Shown: positions 45,701 to 57,626 of the stretch, piece after piece | Position numbering within the stretch: the stretch's first letter is position 1 | How the letters are laid out: each line of letters starts with the position of its first letter | Origin: Vitellaria paradoxa | Lineage: Eukaryota > Streptophyta > Magnoliopsida > Ericales > Sapotaceae | NCBI GenBank assembly: GCA_019916065.1 | Contig: CM034233.1 | Span: 40,588,862 to 40,652,861 of the forward strand | DNA: 64,000 bases | Direction: 5' to 3' | Translations under genes and position numbers: made by a program | The notes under the pieces: generated by a model | What the model was told of the DNA's origin: nothing | The model's input: only the letters and a program-made list of their open reading frames with translations | Database searches by the model: none

Positions 45701-46749
45701 CACCAAAGGGTGGTGGTAAAGGAAATGGAGGCTAGGCCAAAAAAAAGTGGCCATAGGCCATGTTCGGTTAGATATGGGTTTTGCCCTAATAGGTTCAGCT
45801 CATTCTAAGACGTTCTATGCCATTTTCAGGAATTTTGGAGACTTCCTTGGCACTTTTCAAAGCAATTTAGACCAATTAGTTTAAAAGTGGGCTCAATTTG
45901 GGCTTTTTGAGATTGAGTTATGTCTATTTGAAAATTGTTGCTTTTAAATAGGCTAAAGTGGAGACAGGGTCAGCCAATCCATTGTCCTAACCCTTGGAGG
46001 CACCACCAGGCTGACACCTCCTACCATTTTTAGGTATGAGAAATCTAAAAATGCCATTAGTAGGACTCTAGGACACTTTTATGAGTTTCTAAAAAATTAA
46101 CAAGTTCTGCAATTGAGGCTGTAAAAGCACTTCCTAAGGTTTAACTTGACCAGAGTTAACTATGCCATTACCTTAGGAATCTTACCCTTGATATTCTTCT
46201 ACAACTTTTAGGCATTCTAACTTCATTTGGATGCCAAATTGTGTCTAGTTCGCCAGCAACTTCCTTTTTGTCGATAGAAGCTATTTTGAGTCGGTGGGTC
46301 CCTGATGACCATTGGAGTGGTGTTTTAGCTATTTTAAGTTGTGTTCCATGTGCTTTGGTATGTTTAGGGATATTTTGCATCTCCTTGTATGTTTCTGCCT
46401 TAAATTGGGCATTCTTGTCGATACCATCCTTCAGGTGCATCAATAGAGGCTATCCTTAACTTATGGATTAAATTGACCCTTTACTCTGGATTTTAGCTCT
46501 ATGCAGGGATCCTCAGTTTGGTTTCTTATACACGTCTATGTAGTGTGGTGGCTTTCTACCTTGATCTGGTCCTTCAACTTGACTTATCCTTAGCTCTAGG
46601 GGTACAACCATTATTTTGTTAATTGTTCACTCTTTGTTGAATTCTGGCATATCCTACGATTACAAGATTTTAATTAGTCGAGTACCATTCAACTAAAAGC
46701 ATTAAATACTGTAATTCTTAAGTAAGAAGGAAAATTTGGGGTGTCTATA
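42709..46749 (-). repeat. 5' LTR of element 1 (copy B)
   Basis: It begins TGTCATGACCAGATC and ends GGGGTGTCTATA (last C changed to T) and aligns with LTR A over its length. The TATA box lies on the minus strand at 45455-45464. The palindrome-rich leader at 43300-44400, the CATG tract at 44755-45165 and the U3 at 45470-46749 are all present. It is directly followed by GGTGC and the rest of element 2's LTR. Confidence 0.85.
45455..45464 (-). promoter_or_regulatory. TATA box of LTR B, minus strand
   Basis: The minus strand reads CTATAAATAAGGGCC. Same place as in LTR A. This LTR is the 5' LTR, so it would drive element 1 transcription leftward from about 45430. Confidence 0.55.
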
Positions 46750-46754
46750 GGTGC

Positions 46755-49700
46755 GTCTGAGATTGCACAAATGTGAAAAACTATGTTTTGTTTTTCAAAT
46801 AAGACCTTGATTATAAAGACTAAGAGTCGCCACCTGACACTTTCAAAATGGGTATGTCACGAAACCTGAGTTTTGGTTTAACTTGAAAAGTATTTAGATT
46901 TATGATTTTGAAATTGTGATAAAAGGCCCATTTTTAGTGACTATCAACTATTCTGTGCAATAAGAGATAATGGGTTCAGGGGTTCAACTACATACAAAAA
47001 CCATTACGCTTTGATACCAAGGGATATCTAAAGTCTCTTTCAACTACGCACAGAAACCGTTACGCCCGAATACCTTGGGATATGGAGAGTCCCTTTCCAC
47101 TCTTTGCAGTCATAATCTCACAATCTAGTACTCTGGTTTATAATGATCATTGCATATAACCCATGAATGCAAATGATGTATGAAATGCAAAGTGTCTAAG
47201 CTTAGCTCATGTGTGCAAGTGTAATATCTGCCTATGTGGTAGAAATGTATCTTGGGGATTCTATTTACTATATGGAGTTAGGGCTTATGTAGTCCTTTTA
47301 CATGAGTGTGTGTGTGTAATGAATATGGTCAATGAAGACTAATTAGACCGAACTCAAGCTATGTGCTCGAGCTGTCTACATACCCTATAAAGGGATCAGG
47401 TCGACATAGTCTAGAACTAAGGTGGTTCGAACTAATTGTTTATGTGATCATAGATTTGTGTGAACTCTTATGCAGATGTAAGAGCTTAGTGCAGATGATG
47501 CTCTATAAAGACCGTGGGGATCGTACTCAAGTTATATGCTCAAGTTGCCCACATACCCTTCTAAGGGATTAGGTCGACGTAGCTCTGGGTCAGTGCCTAG
47601 TGTGGCTGTGATGTACTAATAGGGTTAGTGTTGTATATAGGTTTACTATGAAGAAGCTTTGCTTTGGATATAGGATGAGGGAAAGAAAGAGCCTAGCTTT
47701 AAGTATAGATTATAAGTAATCATTTTTGTATTGTGATAGTCCTAGCTCTAAGATTGAAATGAAAGTTAGCGCCTTGTGCGTAACTTAAGAAGAGAGATTT
47801 GCTCTAGATTATAAACCTTAGAACTTTATGCTTAACTAAGAAATGGAGCCCAACTCGAGATGAGAGAGAACAGTTAGCGCTTAGCACAAAACTAGAGGAA
47901 GGAGCCTTGCTCCACTAGGGAAAGGATGTTTAGTGCTTAGCGCATAACTGGGAAATGGTTAACTTAAAAAGAAAGCCTCACTCTAAACAAAAAGGATCAC
48001 TAGCACCTAGCACATAGCTAGGAAAGGATCCTAGTTCTAATGTAGCACCTTGCAATATGATGACCGGACTCATGCCTTCTTCTTAAGCTACCTATGTACC
48101 CCCTTAAGGAATCAAGTCTATGTAGCTCTTATTCTATAGTTTGAACTATGGTGCAAATGTAGAGCTTAGCTCTAAGTTAGCGTTTCATGCTGGGGTGACC
48201 CGACTTAAGCCCTTTGCTTGAGTTGCCTACGTACCCTATTAAGGGATTAGGTGTACGTAACTCTTAAATGGGTAATCTATAGAAATGAGCTTAGCTCCAG
48301 ACAAGAAAATAATTGGCGCTTAGCGCCTAACTAAAGAAGGAAAGGAGCTTCGCTCCAGACAAGGGAATAGTTGGTGCTTCTTTCTCATTAGTAGGAGCCA
48401 TTTTGAGTCGGCGAGGCCTAGATGGCCTCTTGAGTAGTATTTTGGCGGCTTTGAGCTAGGTTTTATGTCCTTTGGCATTTTTTAAGTTGTTTTTGTATCT
48501 CCTTGTGTATTTTTAGCTTGATTTGGGTATTCTAGTCGATACTATCCTTCGGGTGCATCGGTAGAGGCCATTCCTAACTTTTGGATTCTAGATTCTAGCT
48601 ATTTTGTTGATGCAAGAGTCCTTAGTTTGGTGTCTTAGTCATGTCTATATAGTTTGGGGATGTTTTGCCTTAATCTGAGCCTTCAGCTTGACTTCTCTCT
48701 GGCTTTAGGGGTATAATTATCATTTTGCTAATTGTTCGCTCTTTGTTAAATTCTAGCATGTTGTCCCAAATAGCACACTAGAGGGGGTGAATAGGGTTGC
48801 TTAAAAATTTTGCAAATAAAAATTTCAACCCTAAAACAAATATGTCAAGATGAATATGAAATGCACCAAAAAAAATTATTCAATATTTGTGAATGAAGAG
48901 TGAATGCTAGTGTTTGCAATAAATATAAAAAGAAGGGAAGAGAAGCAAACACAATTGATTTATAGTGGTTCGGCTCCAATGTTGCCTATGTCCACTCCCC
49001 CAAGGCCTTCCTTGAAATTTCTCCACTATTCTTTGAAGAACTTATTACACACTAGCTTCCCAAGGTACTAGAAACCTTTCCCAAGTGATTTTATCCGCAA
49101 ATCACTCACACAAGTCTCTCTCAAAGAAAGTCTCTTGTTTTGGTCCTAACACTTGAACCAAAACCAACAAGAGCTCACCCAACTCTCACAAATTAAAAGG
49201 GCTTTAAATTTCCCTTTCTTACAACAACAATGATGAGTTTAAAACTCAATCAAATCAAAAAGAAACTCTCACAAGTTGAATATGAAAGATAAAGCACAAA
49301 TGTGAGAAGAAATCACTCTGTGTTTGCAAAGTTATGGAATTTCTTGTATCTCTTTGTAAGCACTTCTTTCTTTCCTTGTTCATGTACTTGAATCTGAGTT
49401 TGAGGCTCTATTTATAGATTAAAATCTCCAAATGGCCGTTACTAAGTGAAAAGACACTTTTGCCCTTGAAAGAAATTGAATTTCCTTGCTTCCAATGCTG
49501 TCTTTCAGATTCAGATTTTCCGAGATATATTTGTGACCCTTTTTCACGCTCATAACGTTCCAATCTGACATTGCCTCAAAGTAAAGAATTTGTAGACATA
49601 TAAGTCAGCTATCACATTTCATATTTTGAGCTTCATCCAACGCTTAGATAGTCAGATATGGCTTCTGAACCGAGACCAGCTTCTGATAGCTTTTTCTGAC

Positions 49701-50554
49701 ATTCTGAATCTGTGTTTCCCGTTTAAGCTTCTGTTTCACCATGATACTTTTAGAATTAGAAGAAACTTAAACTACAAAAGTTGTATCTTTTTGAGTCTTC
49801 TTTTCACACACCAAAAATCAGAATTTTTAAAGCTGTAGAGTATGATTTATGTCTCAAAAACTTAGACTAGCTCCAGAATCCAGAATTAAAAACCTTTCTG
49901 TAATGACTAATATTCCAACTCATGTTTTGATATCTTAACGTCAGATCCACAAAACGTTTCCTTCGGTAAAGTTGTAGATATAGAAGTCTAGTTTACTGTA
50001 TTAAAATTTCATAATAATTGAACTGTTGGATCTTAAGATATCATCTATATACTGACATGTGTCTGATTTCTCTGTTTACCCGAGTTAACCTCTAGTTCAA
50101 ATCTTCATCTTACTTTGATTTCTATTACTCCCAACTTTGAAATTCCTTTATTCCTTCCTCCAAATTATGTGAAAATATCTAAAAAATAATATCAATCTCT
50201 TCCAATTCTATTATCTTGAATCTATCAAATGAATTGTAATATTTCTTACAATGTCTATTTCAAAATTTATTGTGAAAATTTAATTCAATGTTTGTTATCA
50301 TCAAAATCAATTATAAAACTAACTTTATAACCTTGGGCCAACAATCTCCCCCTTTTTGATGATGACAAACCAAAATTTAATTCAATGTTTGTTATCATCA
50401 AAATCAATTATAAAACTAACTTTATAAACCTTGGGCCAATATAGCACTTCAACATATCTTATGATTAAGAAAACTTAATCAGTAGAGCACCATTCAATTA
50501 AAATCATTAAATATTGTAAATTTTAAGTAAGGGGGAAAATTTGGGCTTTTTACA
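46755..50554 (-). repeat. Element 2 left (3') LTR, main part, internally deleted
   Basis: It resumes the LTR at GTCTGAGATTGCACAAATG and ends GGGCTTTTTACA. Compared with LTRs A and B it jumps at about 48376 from the palindrome-rich leader straight to the GAGTCGGCG motif, losing about 1.9 kb that holds the CATG tract and TATA box. It carries the rearranged copia LTR at 48759-50441. The remaining leader part has clear palindromes (47901-47913, 48315-48327, 48344-48356). A 120-bp stretch near 46985-47095 is partly duplicated (CTACGCACAGAAACCGTTACG). Confidence 0.75.
48759..50441 (-). mobile_element. Rearranged SIRE-like copia remnant: LTR plus 70-bp piece of the other LTR
   Basis: TAGCA flanks both ends (48754-48758 and 50442-50446). 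The main LTR runs from TGTTGTCCCAAATAGC to GGGCCAACA (about 50343). It is followed by ATCTCCCCCTTTTTGATG (the polypurine tract and its neighbour), then only the last 70 bp of an LTR (about 50372-50441, ending GGGCCAATA). In element sense this is 5' LTR start, then polypurine tract, then full 3' LTR. Everything between, including all genes, is deleted. TATA box (minus) at 49404-49418. The open frame 49626-49838 is chance. Confidence 0.85.
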
Positions 50555-53500
50555 ACTACCCTTCTTTTTTCTGCCTTAGCTTGACTAAGGTAGATTATGA
50601 AAAGAAGGCAACCTATTTTGCCCCCTCATATGCTGAGTTGAAGAAAGAAACAACCTTACAGCTTAAGTTAATGCCTCACACAAGAACAGCTATAGGATTG
50701 GCCTTCTTGAATTTTGGGATATATTTGTGCCTCGCATTTGTCTTTAAAAAGAAGCTTCGCTTCAGAACTAATTCCTTACATCTTATGTTGCATTTGGCAT
50801 GGGAGCTTAAATCGTAGATTAGTTGAAGATCTTACGCCTTGTATTTGGACATGAAGAAATGAACCTTACTCACAGGTATACATCTATACCTCATACTAAT
50901 TTTGAAAAAGAAAGTCTTACTCTAACATAGGTGATTGATCTTATGCCTCTCGCTAGATTTTAGCCTTGCTTTTGAATTTAGTGTCTGATTTTGTGCCTCA
51001 TACTTGTTTGAATCTTCACTCTTAAATAGGTAGTTGATGCTGTACCTTGTACTGGAATGAGCCTCGCTCTTGGATTGGTATTTGATCTCGTGCCTCACAC
51101 TAGACTGAACTTCACTCTATGAAAACTAATAAGGAGCCTAGTTTTATCTAATCTTGTAAGACAAGGAACCTCACTCTTGTGTTGGTATCTAATCCTATAC
51201 CTTGCACTAGATTATGAGAAGGAAGCCCTTCTCCCAGAGTGGTATTTAAGTCTATCGTGACATAAGACTTTAAAAGAGGAGTAAAACTCCTAGATTAAGT
51301 TTGAGACTATGATGGAAACAAGTCTTCAGAAGGGGAGTAAAAACTCCATAATTGACTCTGAGTCTTGTTATGAACACAAAAGTTTAGAAAGGGAGTAAAA
51401 ACTCTGAGGCTGCATTGGTTTGGTCTGGTCTAGTCTAGTAAGGTAAGATAAGGTAAGTTAAAGAGCCTCGCTCCCAGGCCTTCTTTATTTGATCAAGTAA
51501 GGAACTTAGCTTCCAAGCCTCTTTCTATCTAATCTGGTAAAGAGCCTTGCACTGAGTCTCATTTTATTTAGTTTGGTCTGATGAGGAGCCCACTCTATCT
51601 AGTTTGGTAAGGTAAAGAGCCTTGCTCCTATCTATTCTAATAAAGAGCCTAGCTTCTAAGTCTCACTCTATTTGGTTTGGTAAGGTAAGGAGCCTCGATC
51701 CTAAGGTTAAATTAATGCCTTGCACATGATCTTAAAAGAAGAATTTTACCCCAAGAAGGATTCTAACTCTTAAGTGCACTTACGTGTGAGAAGGATTTAG
51801 TGCCTTGCACTTAATCTAAAGAGGAGATTCATTTTCCTAGAAAACTTTGTTGTGACTAGTTTGATAAGAAGCCTCGCTCCTAAGTTTAGCTCTATCTAAT
51901 CTAGAAAGGAGCCTAGCTCCCAAGCCTTGCTCTATTTGGTTGAGTCAATGCCTTGCACATGATTTCAGGGGAAAGAGTTTTACTCCAATAAGGAGTTTCA
52001 CTCTCTGGGTGCACCTTCGTGTGAAAGGATTTATTGCCTTGCACTTAGTCTAAGGATGAGCCTCGCTCTAATTGGTTTGGTAAAGAGTCTTACTCGTGAG
52101 CCTAGTTATATCTGGTCTAGTCTGGTAAGGAGCCTCACACCTAATGTTAAGTTAGTGCCTTAAACATGATCTAAAAAGAAGAGTTTTGCTCCAAACAGGA
52201 GTCTAAATCTTAGGTGTACTTTTGTGTGAGAAGGATTTAGTGCCTTAAACTTAATCCAAAGAGGAGCTTCGTTTTCCTAGAAAACTTTAGTCTAACTAAT
52301 CTAGTAAGAAGCCTTGCTCCCGAGCCTAGCTTTATCTGGTTTGGTCTGGTAAGGAGCCTTACTCCCTAGCCTAGCTCTGTCTTACAATTCTAAATTTTCT
52401 TTTTGAATAGGAGTTTCACTCTTGAGTTGTTGTGTGATCTTTATTTTTCTAGTTGATGTTTGAGTCTATGTTTTGCAGTTGATTTCATGAAGGAAGACTT
52501 GCTCCTTGGTTATTGGTGGTCCTGGGCCTTACACTGGACATTGATAAAAAGGAAACCAACCTCTTAAGTTGGTGTGTTCATGATTTATTTTGTATAGTTT
52601 CATTGTGATGTTGCCAAGGTCACTTTTGGGTGCCTATGAAAAGTGCATTTTTGTGTGCACGATCTCCAGATGTTTAATTTTGAAAATTGTTTTAGGAGCT
52701 TGAAACTCAATGATGTGACTATGTGTGGTCTTATCTTGTGAATGAGGTCACATGCAATTAACAAATAAAATTAAGAAACTGTGCATTGTTTCTCAAAAAT
52801 TGGGTTGTGTCAACAAATGAATTTAGATGAAGGAAATGTGATTTATGCTAGTAACGATGTGCTCTGGATGAATGTTTGTGTATTTGTAAAGTGTGTGACT
52901 CACTAGCGTGGTAGAATGACTGGTTACATATATTTTTTAAAAATGTTCTTTATGTGTATGACCATACTGTTGAAGTGTTTAATGAGGTATTAACCATGTT
53001 TACGATTTCATTAGGAGAGTTAGTCACTGAGTATATTTTCTATTCTCTCAAGGGCTTCTTTTGCTCTAGGAGCTTTTAGATTAATGAACCATTGTCAATT
53101 GATGGGATCTTGTGTTCGGTTTGAATGTTATCTAGTTTGACTGTGGAGTAGGGTGTGAATGATTAAGGTTTTGGTTTATCCGGGTTAATCGTGGCATCTT
53201 TGGATTAGTCTTGAAAAGAAGGGATTTACCCTAACTTGTGAGAGCTCTTTGATTAAATGACTGTTATCAATTGGAGATGACTTTGATCTATCTATGCCAT
53301 GGTTTAAGGCTTGAAGAAAAAGAAGAATGTGAAGGCTCAAATTCCTATTTCTACTAGGGTAAAATTACCAAGGATCATCTACAACATCTTGTACTTAAGA
53401 ATATATCCTTTGTCTTGAGAAGCACTTTGAGCATACTTGATGGACGTTTTTGAACAAAGCTATCAGCATCAATTCGAGAGGGCTTTATTTGGACCATAAT

Positions 53501-53891
53501 ATAGGCCATGGGTTAAGGTTGTAGAAGCAAAAGGTATTTAGGCCAAAATAATTCTTTTAGGTTTGACTAATCCCAAGGTTATCTAATTATTTATTTGATG
53601 AGCCAACATACTCCATTGTTCCTGATGCTTGAGAGCTAAAATTTGGTTATTGCTTTCTTTTTCTCTTTTTAAGGTTCTTTAGTCATTGATGATGTTTGTG
53701 CTTTTCCTTTTTCTTTTGCTTTAACTCTGGTTTTTGCCCGACTGTTTGGATGGCGGAGCTTCTTTTCTTCTAGGGTTGATTCTATCTTTTTGTTATTCTC
53801 TTCCATTGCCCCTGTGTGGGGAACAACCTTTGGGGGTTTATATCAAAAGGGTATGAACAAGCTCAATGGGCTTGCAAAGTGTTTTTCTTTC
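50555..53891 (-). other. Polypurine tract and non-coding 3' region of element 2
   Basis: 50555-50576 is pyrimidine-rich (purine-rich on the minus strand), matching element 1 at 23157. The rest aligns with 23181-26340 and is dense in GAGCC-TTG/TCG-CTC palindromes and TGCCTTGCAC repeats between 50850 and 52400. The open frame 50581-50817 overlaps the tract and looks like chance. It ends where the LINE A-tract begins at 53892. Confidence 0.65.
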
Positions 53892-54239
53892 TTTTTTTTT
53901 TTTGTAAGTAAATTTGGATTAATAGGAAAAGAATTTACATCATTTTAGGGCATTCCCTCGTATACATTAATTAAAAATTCTATTCCCCACATGGAACAAA
54001 AACTAGTATTCTCAATGGTATTCTTAATGACAAGGAATTGGGAAGCTTTTAAATGAACTTCATACTTGATTTTACTAATAATGCTTATGATGGAAGATGA
54101 AAGTCCTTTGAAAGATCTAGCATTCTGTTCTTGTCATATATGGTAGATTAATGCTACCCATGCAATCTTCCTCATGATGATACTAAAGCTCTTCCCACTG
54201 AATTTGCTTGCCGCCATGTGATTTCCTCAAGCCAAGGTT

Positions 54240-55380
54240 GATTAGACTTAGCAATTAAACACATTTGTAAGATCTTCTCCTGAAACTCAGCAGTAAAGGA
54301 ACATAAGAAAAAAAAGTGCTCTGAGTTTTCAAAATGGTTCACACATAGAACACAAGTGGTATCAACATTTAATCCCCATGCAAGTAGCTTATCTTTAGTA
54401 ACTAGTTGACCTTTAATGGCAAGCCAAAGAATGAAGTTGTGCCTTAGAGTGTGATAAGGAAACCAAAGTAACTTGTGCCATATTACCTTAGATGACCGGC
54501 TTCTGATAGCATTCTATGTAACAGCAGCATTGTAAACTCCATCTTTTGAAGCCAACCAAATGAATTGATCATATAGGTGAGGTTGAGGTGAGTACTCAGG
54601 TGGGAATTCAATAATGATCTCACGGAGCTCCCATGTCATTGGATATGGCCACTTCCAATGCCCATTTTGTATAACACATAAAACTTTTGCCTCTTTTGGT
54701 AACCCCGCATCATAAGTAATTCTTGGGGTGTATGTTGGTATCAATGGCCCTTTAGGATGCCAATTAGAGAACTAAAGAGAGATGGATTCACCATTGCCCA
54801 CTTTGTAATTAGAAATACTAATAACCTCTTTCCTTAGCTTAAGTAGTTTGCAGCATGTCCAAGAGCAGTCAGATGGAACTTTAATTTCCCAAAAGTGTTT
54901 CTTCTTTAGGATATTAGAATAACACCATTGTACCCATAAAGATGAAGAGTTAGAGCATAAAGCCCAAAGATGTTTTAGCATAGCAGCCTTGTTCCATTCA
55001 TGAATTTTGCAGCTTGAGGCCTCCTTCATTTTTTGGTAGGCATATGTCATCCCAAGCAACCTTACTTCCCCTTTTTTCAAGCTCAGCTCCAGTCCATAGT
55101 ATCTTCTTAATATTTGCTCAATAGTGTTGCTAACCTTCGTAGGAAGAATAAAGTGCATGCTCCAATAGACTTGGATACTAAAGAGGACAACTTTGATAAG
55201 AACTAATCTGCCAGCATAGGAGAGAAACTTAGATGACCAACTTTGAATTCGTTTAGTGATCTTGTCTATCAGGCCTTTGCAATGCTCATATTTAAGCTTA
55301 GTAAAGATGAGGGGAACCCCCAGGTATTTGACTGGAAGCTCACCTATTTGAAATCCAAGACTTGAACAAAGATGTTGCTT
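54240..55380 (-). pseudogene. LINE ORF2 C-terminal part with zf-RVT domain
   Basis: 55158-54772 reads MHFILPTKVSNTIEQILRRY, HEWNKAAMLKHLWALCSNSS and HFWEIKVPSDCSWTCCKLL. 54744-54514 continues RITYDAGLPKEAKVLCVIQN. Further down, LLWFPYHTLRHNFILWLAIK and TTCVLCVNHFENSEHFFFLC form the zf-RVT motif with its Cys/His ligands (about 54470-54300). Stops separate the three parts. This is the usual end of plant LINE ORF2. Confidence 0.85.
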
Positions 55381-55383
55381 GTA

Positions 55384-56200
55384 CTACTGACTTACACCTG
55401 TGATAAAAATGCTACTTTTATGCCCATTAGGTTGGAGACCTGAGAATTTATTGATCTCTAACAATGCCTTGTGGATCACTTGAAAAGTGGCCTCATTTGG
55501 TGAGCACAAAATAAAGAGATCATAAGCAAAGCTTATGTGAGTAATAGTAGGTTCAGGACACTTGGGATGATAAGTGAAGTCACCTTCCTTAGCCAACTTG
55601 TTAAAAAGTCTTGAGCAGAACTCAATAGCAAGTAGGAAGAGTAGGGGGATAGGGGATCACCTTGCTTGAGTCCTCTAGCTCCAGGGAAAAAATCTTCAAG
55701 AGCCCCATTCAATGAGATGGAGAAACATGGAGTAGTAATACAAGCTATAATCCATTCCCTAAATTTTGCTGGCAAACCAAGAGCATGAAGAATATCACTT
55801 AGTAGATCCCATGATACAAAGTCAAAGGCCTTTATAAGATCAATCTTTAATGCATTTCGAGAAGACAAATTAGGCCTGTGATAATTCCTTACCAATTCTT
55901 GCATAAGGAGGATTTGGTTTGAAATAGATCTCCCCTTGACAAAAGTAGCTCAAGAAAGGCTAATAACATATGGCATTATTCCTTTATGCCTATTGGCAAT
56001 AATCTTAGATATGCATTTATAGATCATTGTACAACAAAAAATAGGCTTGAAATCCATTACTAGGCTAAGATTAGAGAGTTTTGGAACCAATGCAATGATA
56101 GTTGAGTTGACTTCATTCAATAACTTGCCCGATTGGAAAAAGGATTTAATGGTTGCCATGAAATCTTCTCTTAACTACATTCCAGGTGTCTTAAAGAAAT
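55384..56200 (-). pseudogene. LINE ORF2 reverse transcriptase with damaged active site
   Basis: 56159-55950 reads FFQSGKLLNEVNSTIIALVP. 55904-55640 reads SSRNALKIDLIKAFDFVSWD (first catalytic Asp present), ISLNGALEDFFPGARGLKQG and DPLSPY. After a frameshift near 55640, 55596-55384 reads ITHISFAYDLFILCSPNEAT. The FADD box is FAYD: the first Asp is Tyr through one base change (GAT to TAT). The enzyme would be inactive even without the frameshift. Confidence 0.9.
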
Positions 56201-56587
56201 GAGCTATAAAACCATCTGCGCCAGGAGCCTTGTGGCCATGAAGGGGGAACAAAGTGTTTAATTTCATCTTTAGTGACTATAGCATCAAGTGAAGCAATTA
56301 TCTCTTGAGGAATGCCAACTTACATGATTTCTATAACCAATGGAAGGGCTTCCTCTGGATAATTAAAAGGGGAGCTGATTAGTTTTCGGATAGTGCTTAA
56401 TAAATAAAGTTTTAACCACATCATAGTCTTTTTGTTTAACACCTTGAGAGTCCACAATTAAGAGAATTTTATTCCTTGAACAATGGGCCTTGACTCTTCT
56501 ATGAAAGTATGACGTATTCTGATCACCAACCTTAATTAAATTGTCCCTAGCCCTTTGTTTGTAGAAGGCCTCCTCTGTAAGAACAAG

Positions 56588-57607
56588 CTATGAGTAGACT
56601 TCAAGTGCTTTAGCTTCTTTATCTATGAGAGCTTGACTTGGATTACATTGCAACTCCTTTTGAAGTACTTCTAATTCTTCTTTAGCTACTAAGACTTTAT
56701 TAGGAAGGCAACCATAGTTCTTGGAGTTAAAGGCTTTAAGGGCTGACTTGAGCATCTTGAGCTTGGAACATAGCTTGAATGTAGGGGAGCCTTGAGTGGG
56801 TTGAGACCAAATTTCTTCCATAATACTCAGGAATTCATTATGCCTAGTCCAGAAATTTAAAATCCTGAAGGGCTTCCTCCCTGTTTTGATACTAGGCCGA
56901 ATGGTGGTATTGACTGCACTATGGTCCAAGATAAAAAATGGAGGAAAGAAGGCTTCGGAATTTGGGAATGCAACGAGCCATTTATCATTGATTAAAGCCT
57001 GATCCAACTTGCTATATATTCTGAATCCATCCATTTGTTTGTTGCTCCAAGTGTATTGGCAGCCTAAGTACCTTAAATCCATCACCTCAATGGCATCAAG
57101 ACAATCATTGAAATCAAGGATAGCTTGTTTGTCAACATTGTTGCCCCCTTTCTTTTCAGTTTCATCATTTACTACATTGAAATCCCCCATGAGAATCCAA
57201 GGAGTAGCATTATCAATCAAAGAACAATAGGATTGAACATCTTTCCAAAGCAATTCCCTTTCTTTCCTATCATTTGAAGCATATACTATAGTAGCATAGA
57301 AATCCATGGATAGCTGTTAGTGAGCAATATGACAAAATATAGATTGAGATGCATGAGATACGATTTGCACTTTAATAGAGGAGGGGTCCCATAAAAGTAT
57401 AATTCTAGCTAGTGTATCTATAGTTTGATTGCCAAAATATTGATAATTAAGGCAAATAGCATTACGAATGCTCTTAATGTTATGGTACCTGACCTTAGTT
57501 TCCAAAAGACCAGTGAACAGCAGAGAAGAATTCTTAATAAACTTCCTGCATTCAAGTTGTTTTAAGGGGTGATTTAAGCCCCTTATGTTCCAGGCTGCAT
57601 AGTTCAT
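56588..57607 (-). pseudogene. LINE ORF2 endonuclease domain
   Basis: The AP-type endonuclease nicks the target DNA. It reads MNYAAWNIRGLNHPLKQLEC at the start, LLFTGLLETKVRYHNI (metal-binding Glu), TPWILMGDFNVVNDETEKKG (GDFN) and FFILDHSAVNTTIR (DH pair). One stop (57314-57316, TAG) splits an otherwise continuous frame. After the endonuclease comes the LKAFNSKNYGCLPNKV linker. 56200-56587 carries the degraded start of reverse transcriptase. Confidence 0.9.
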
Positions 57608-57626
57608 TAAGAGGGGGATTTACCTT

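Larger units (their letters stand above)
18905..46749 (-). mobile_element. Giant Ty3/gypsy (Tat/Ogre-like) element 1, complete with nested insertions
   Basis: Two matching LTRs (18905-23156 and 42709-46749) bound the element, and GGTAC/GGTGC flanks it. Total span is 27.8 kb, about 18 kb without the copia insertion. On the minus strand the order is 5' LTR (right), primer site, long 5' UTR, decayed gag/G-patch-like region, long non-coding 3' region, polypurine tract, 3' LTR. Size, LTR length and primer type fit the Tat/Ogre group of gypsy elements. No reverse transcriptase, RNase H or integrase of its own is recognisable, so it is non-autonomous or heavily deleted. Confidence 0.8.
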
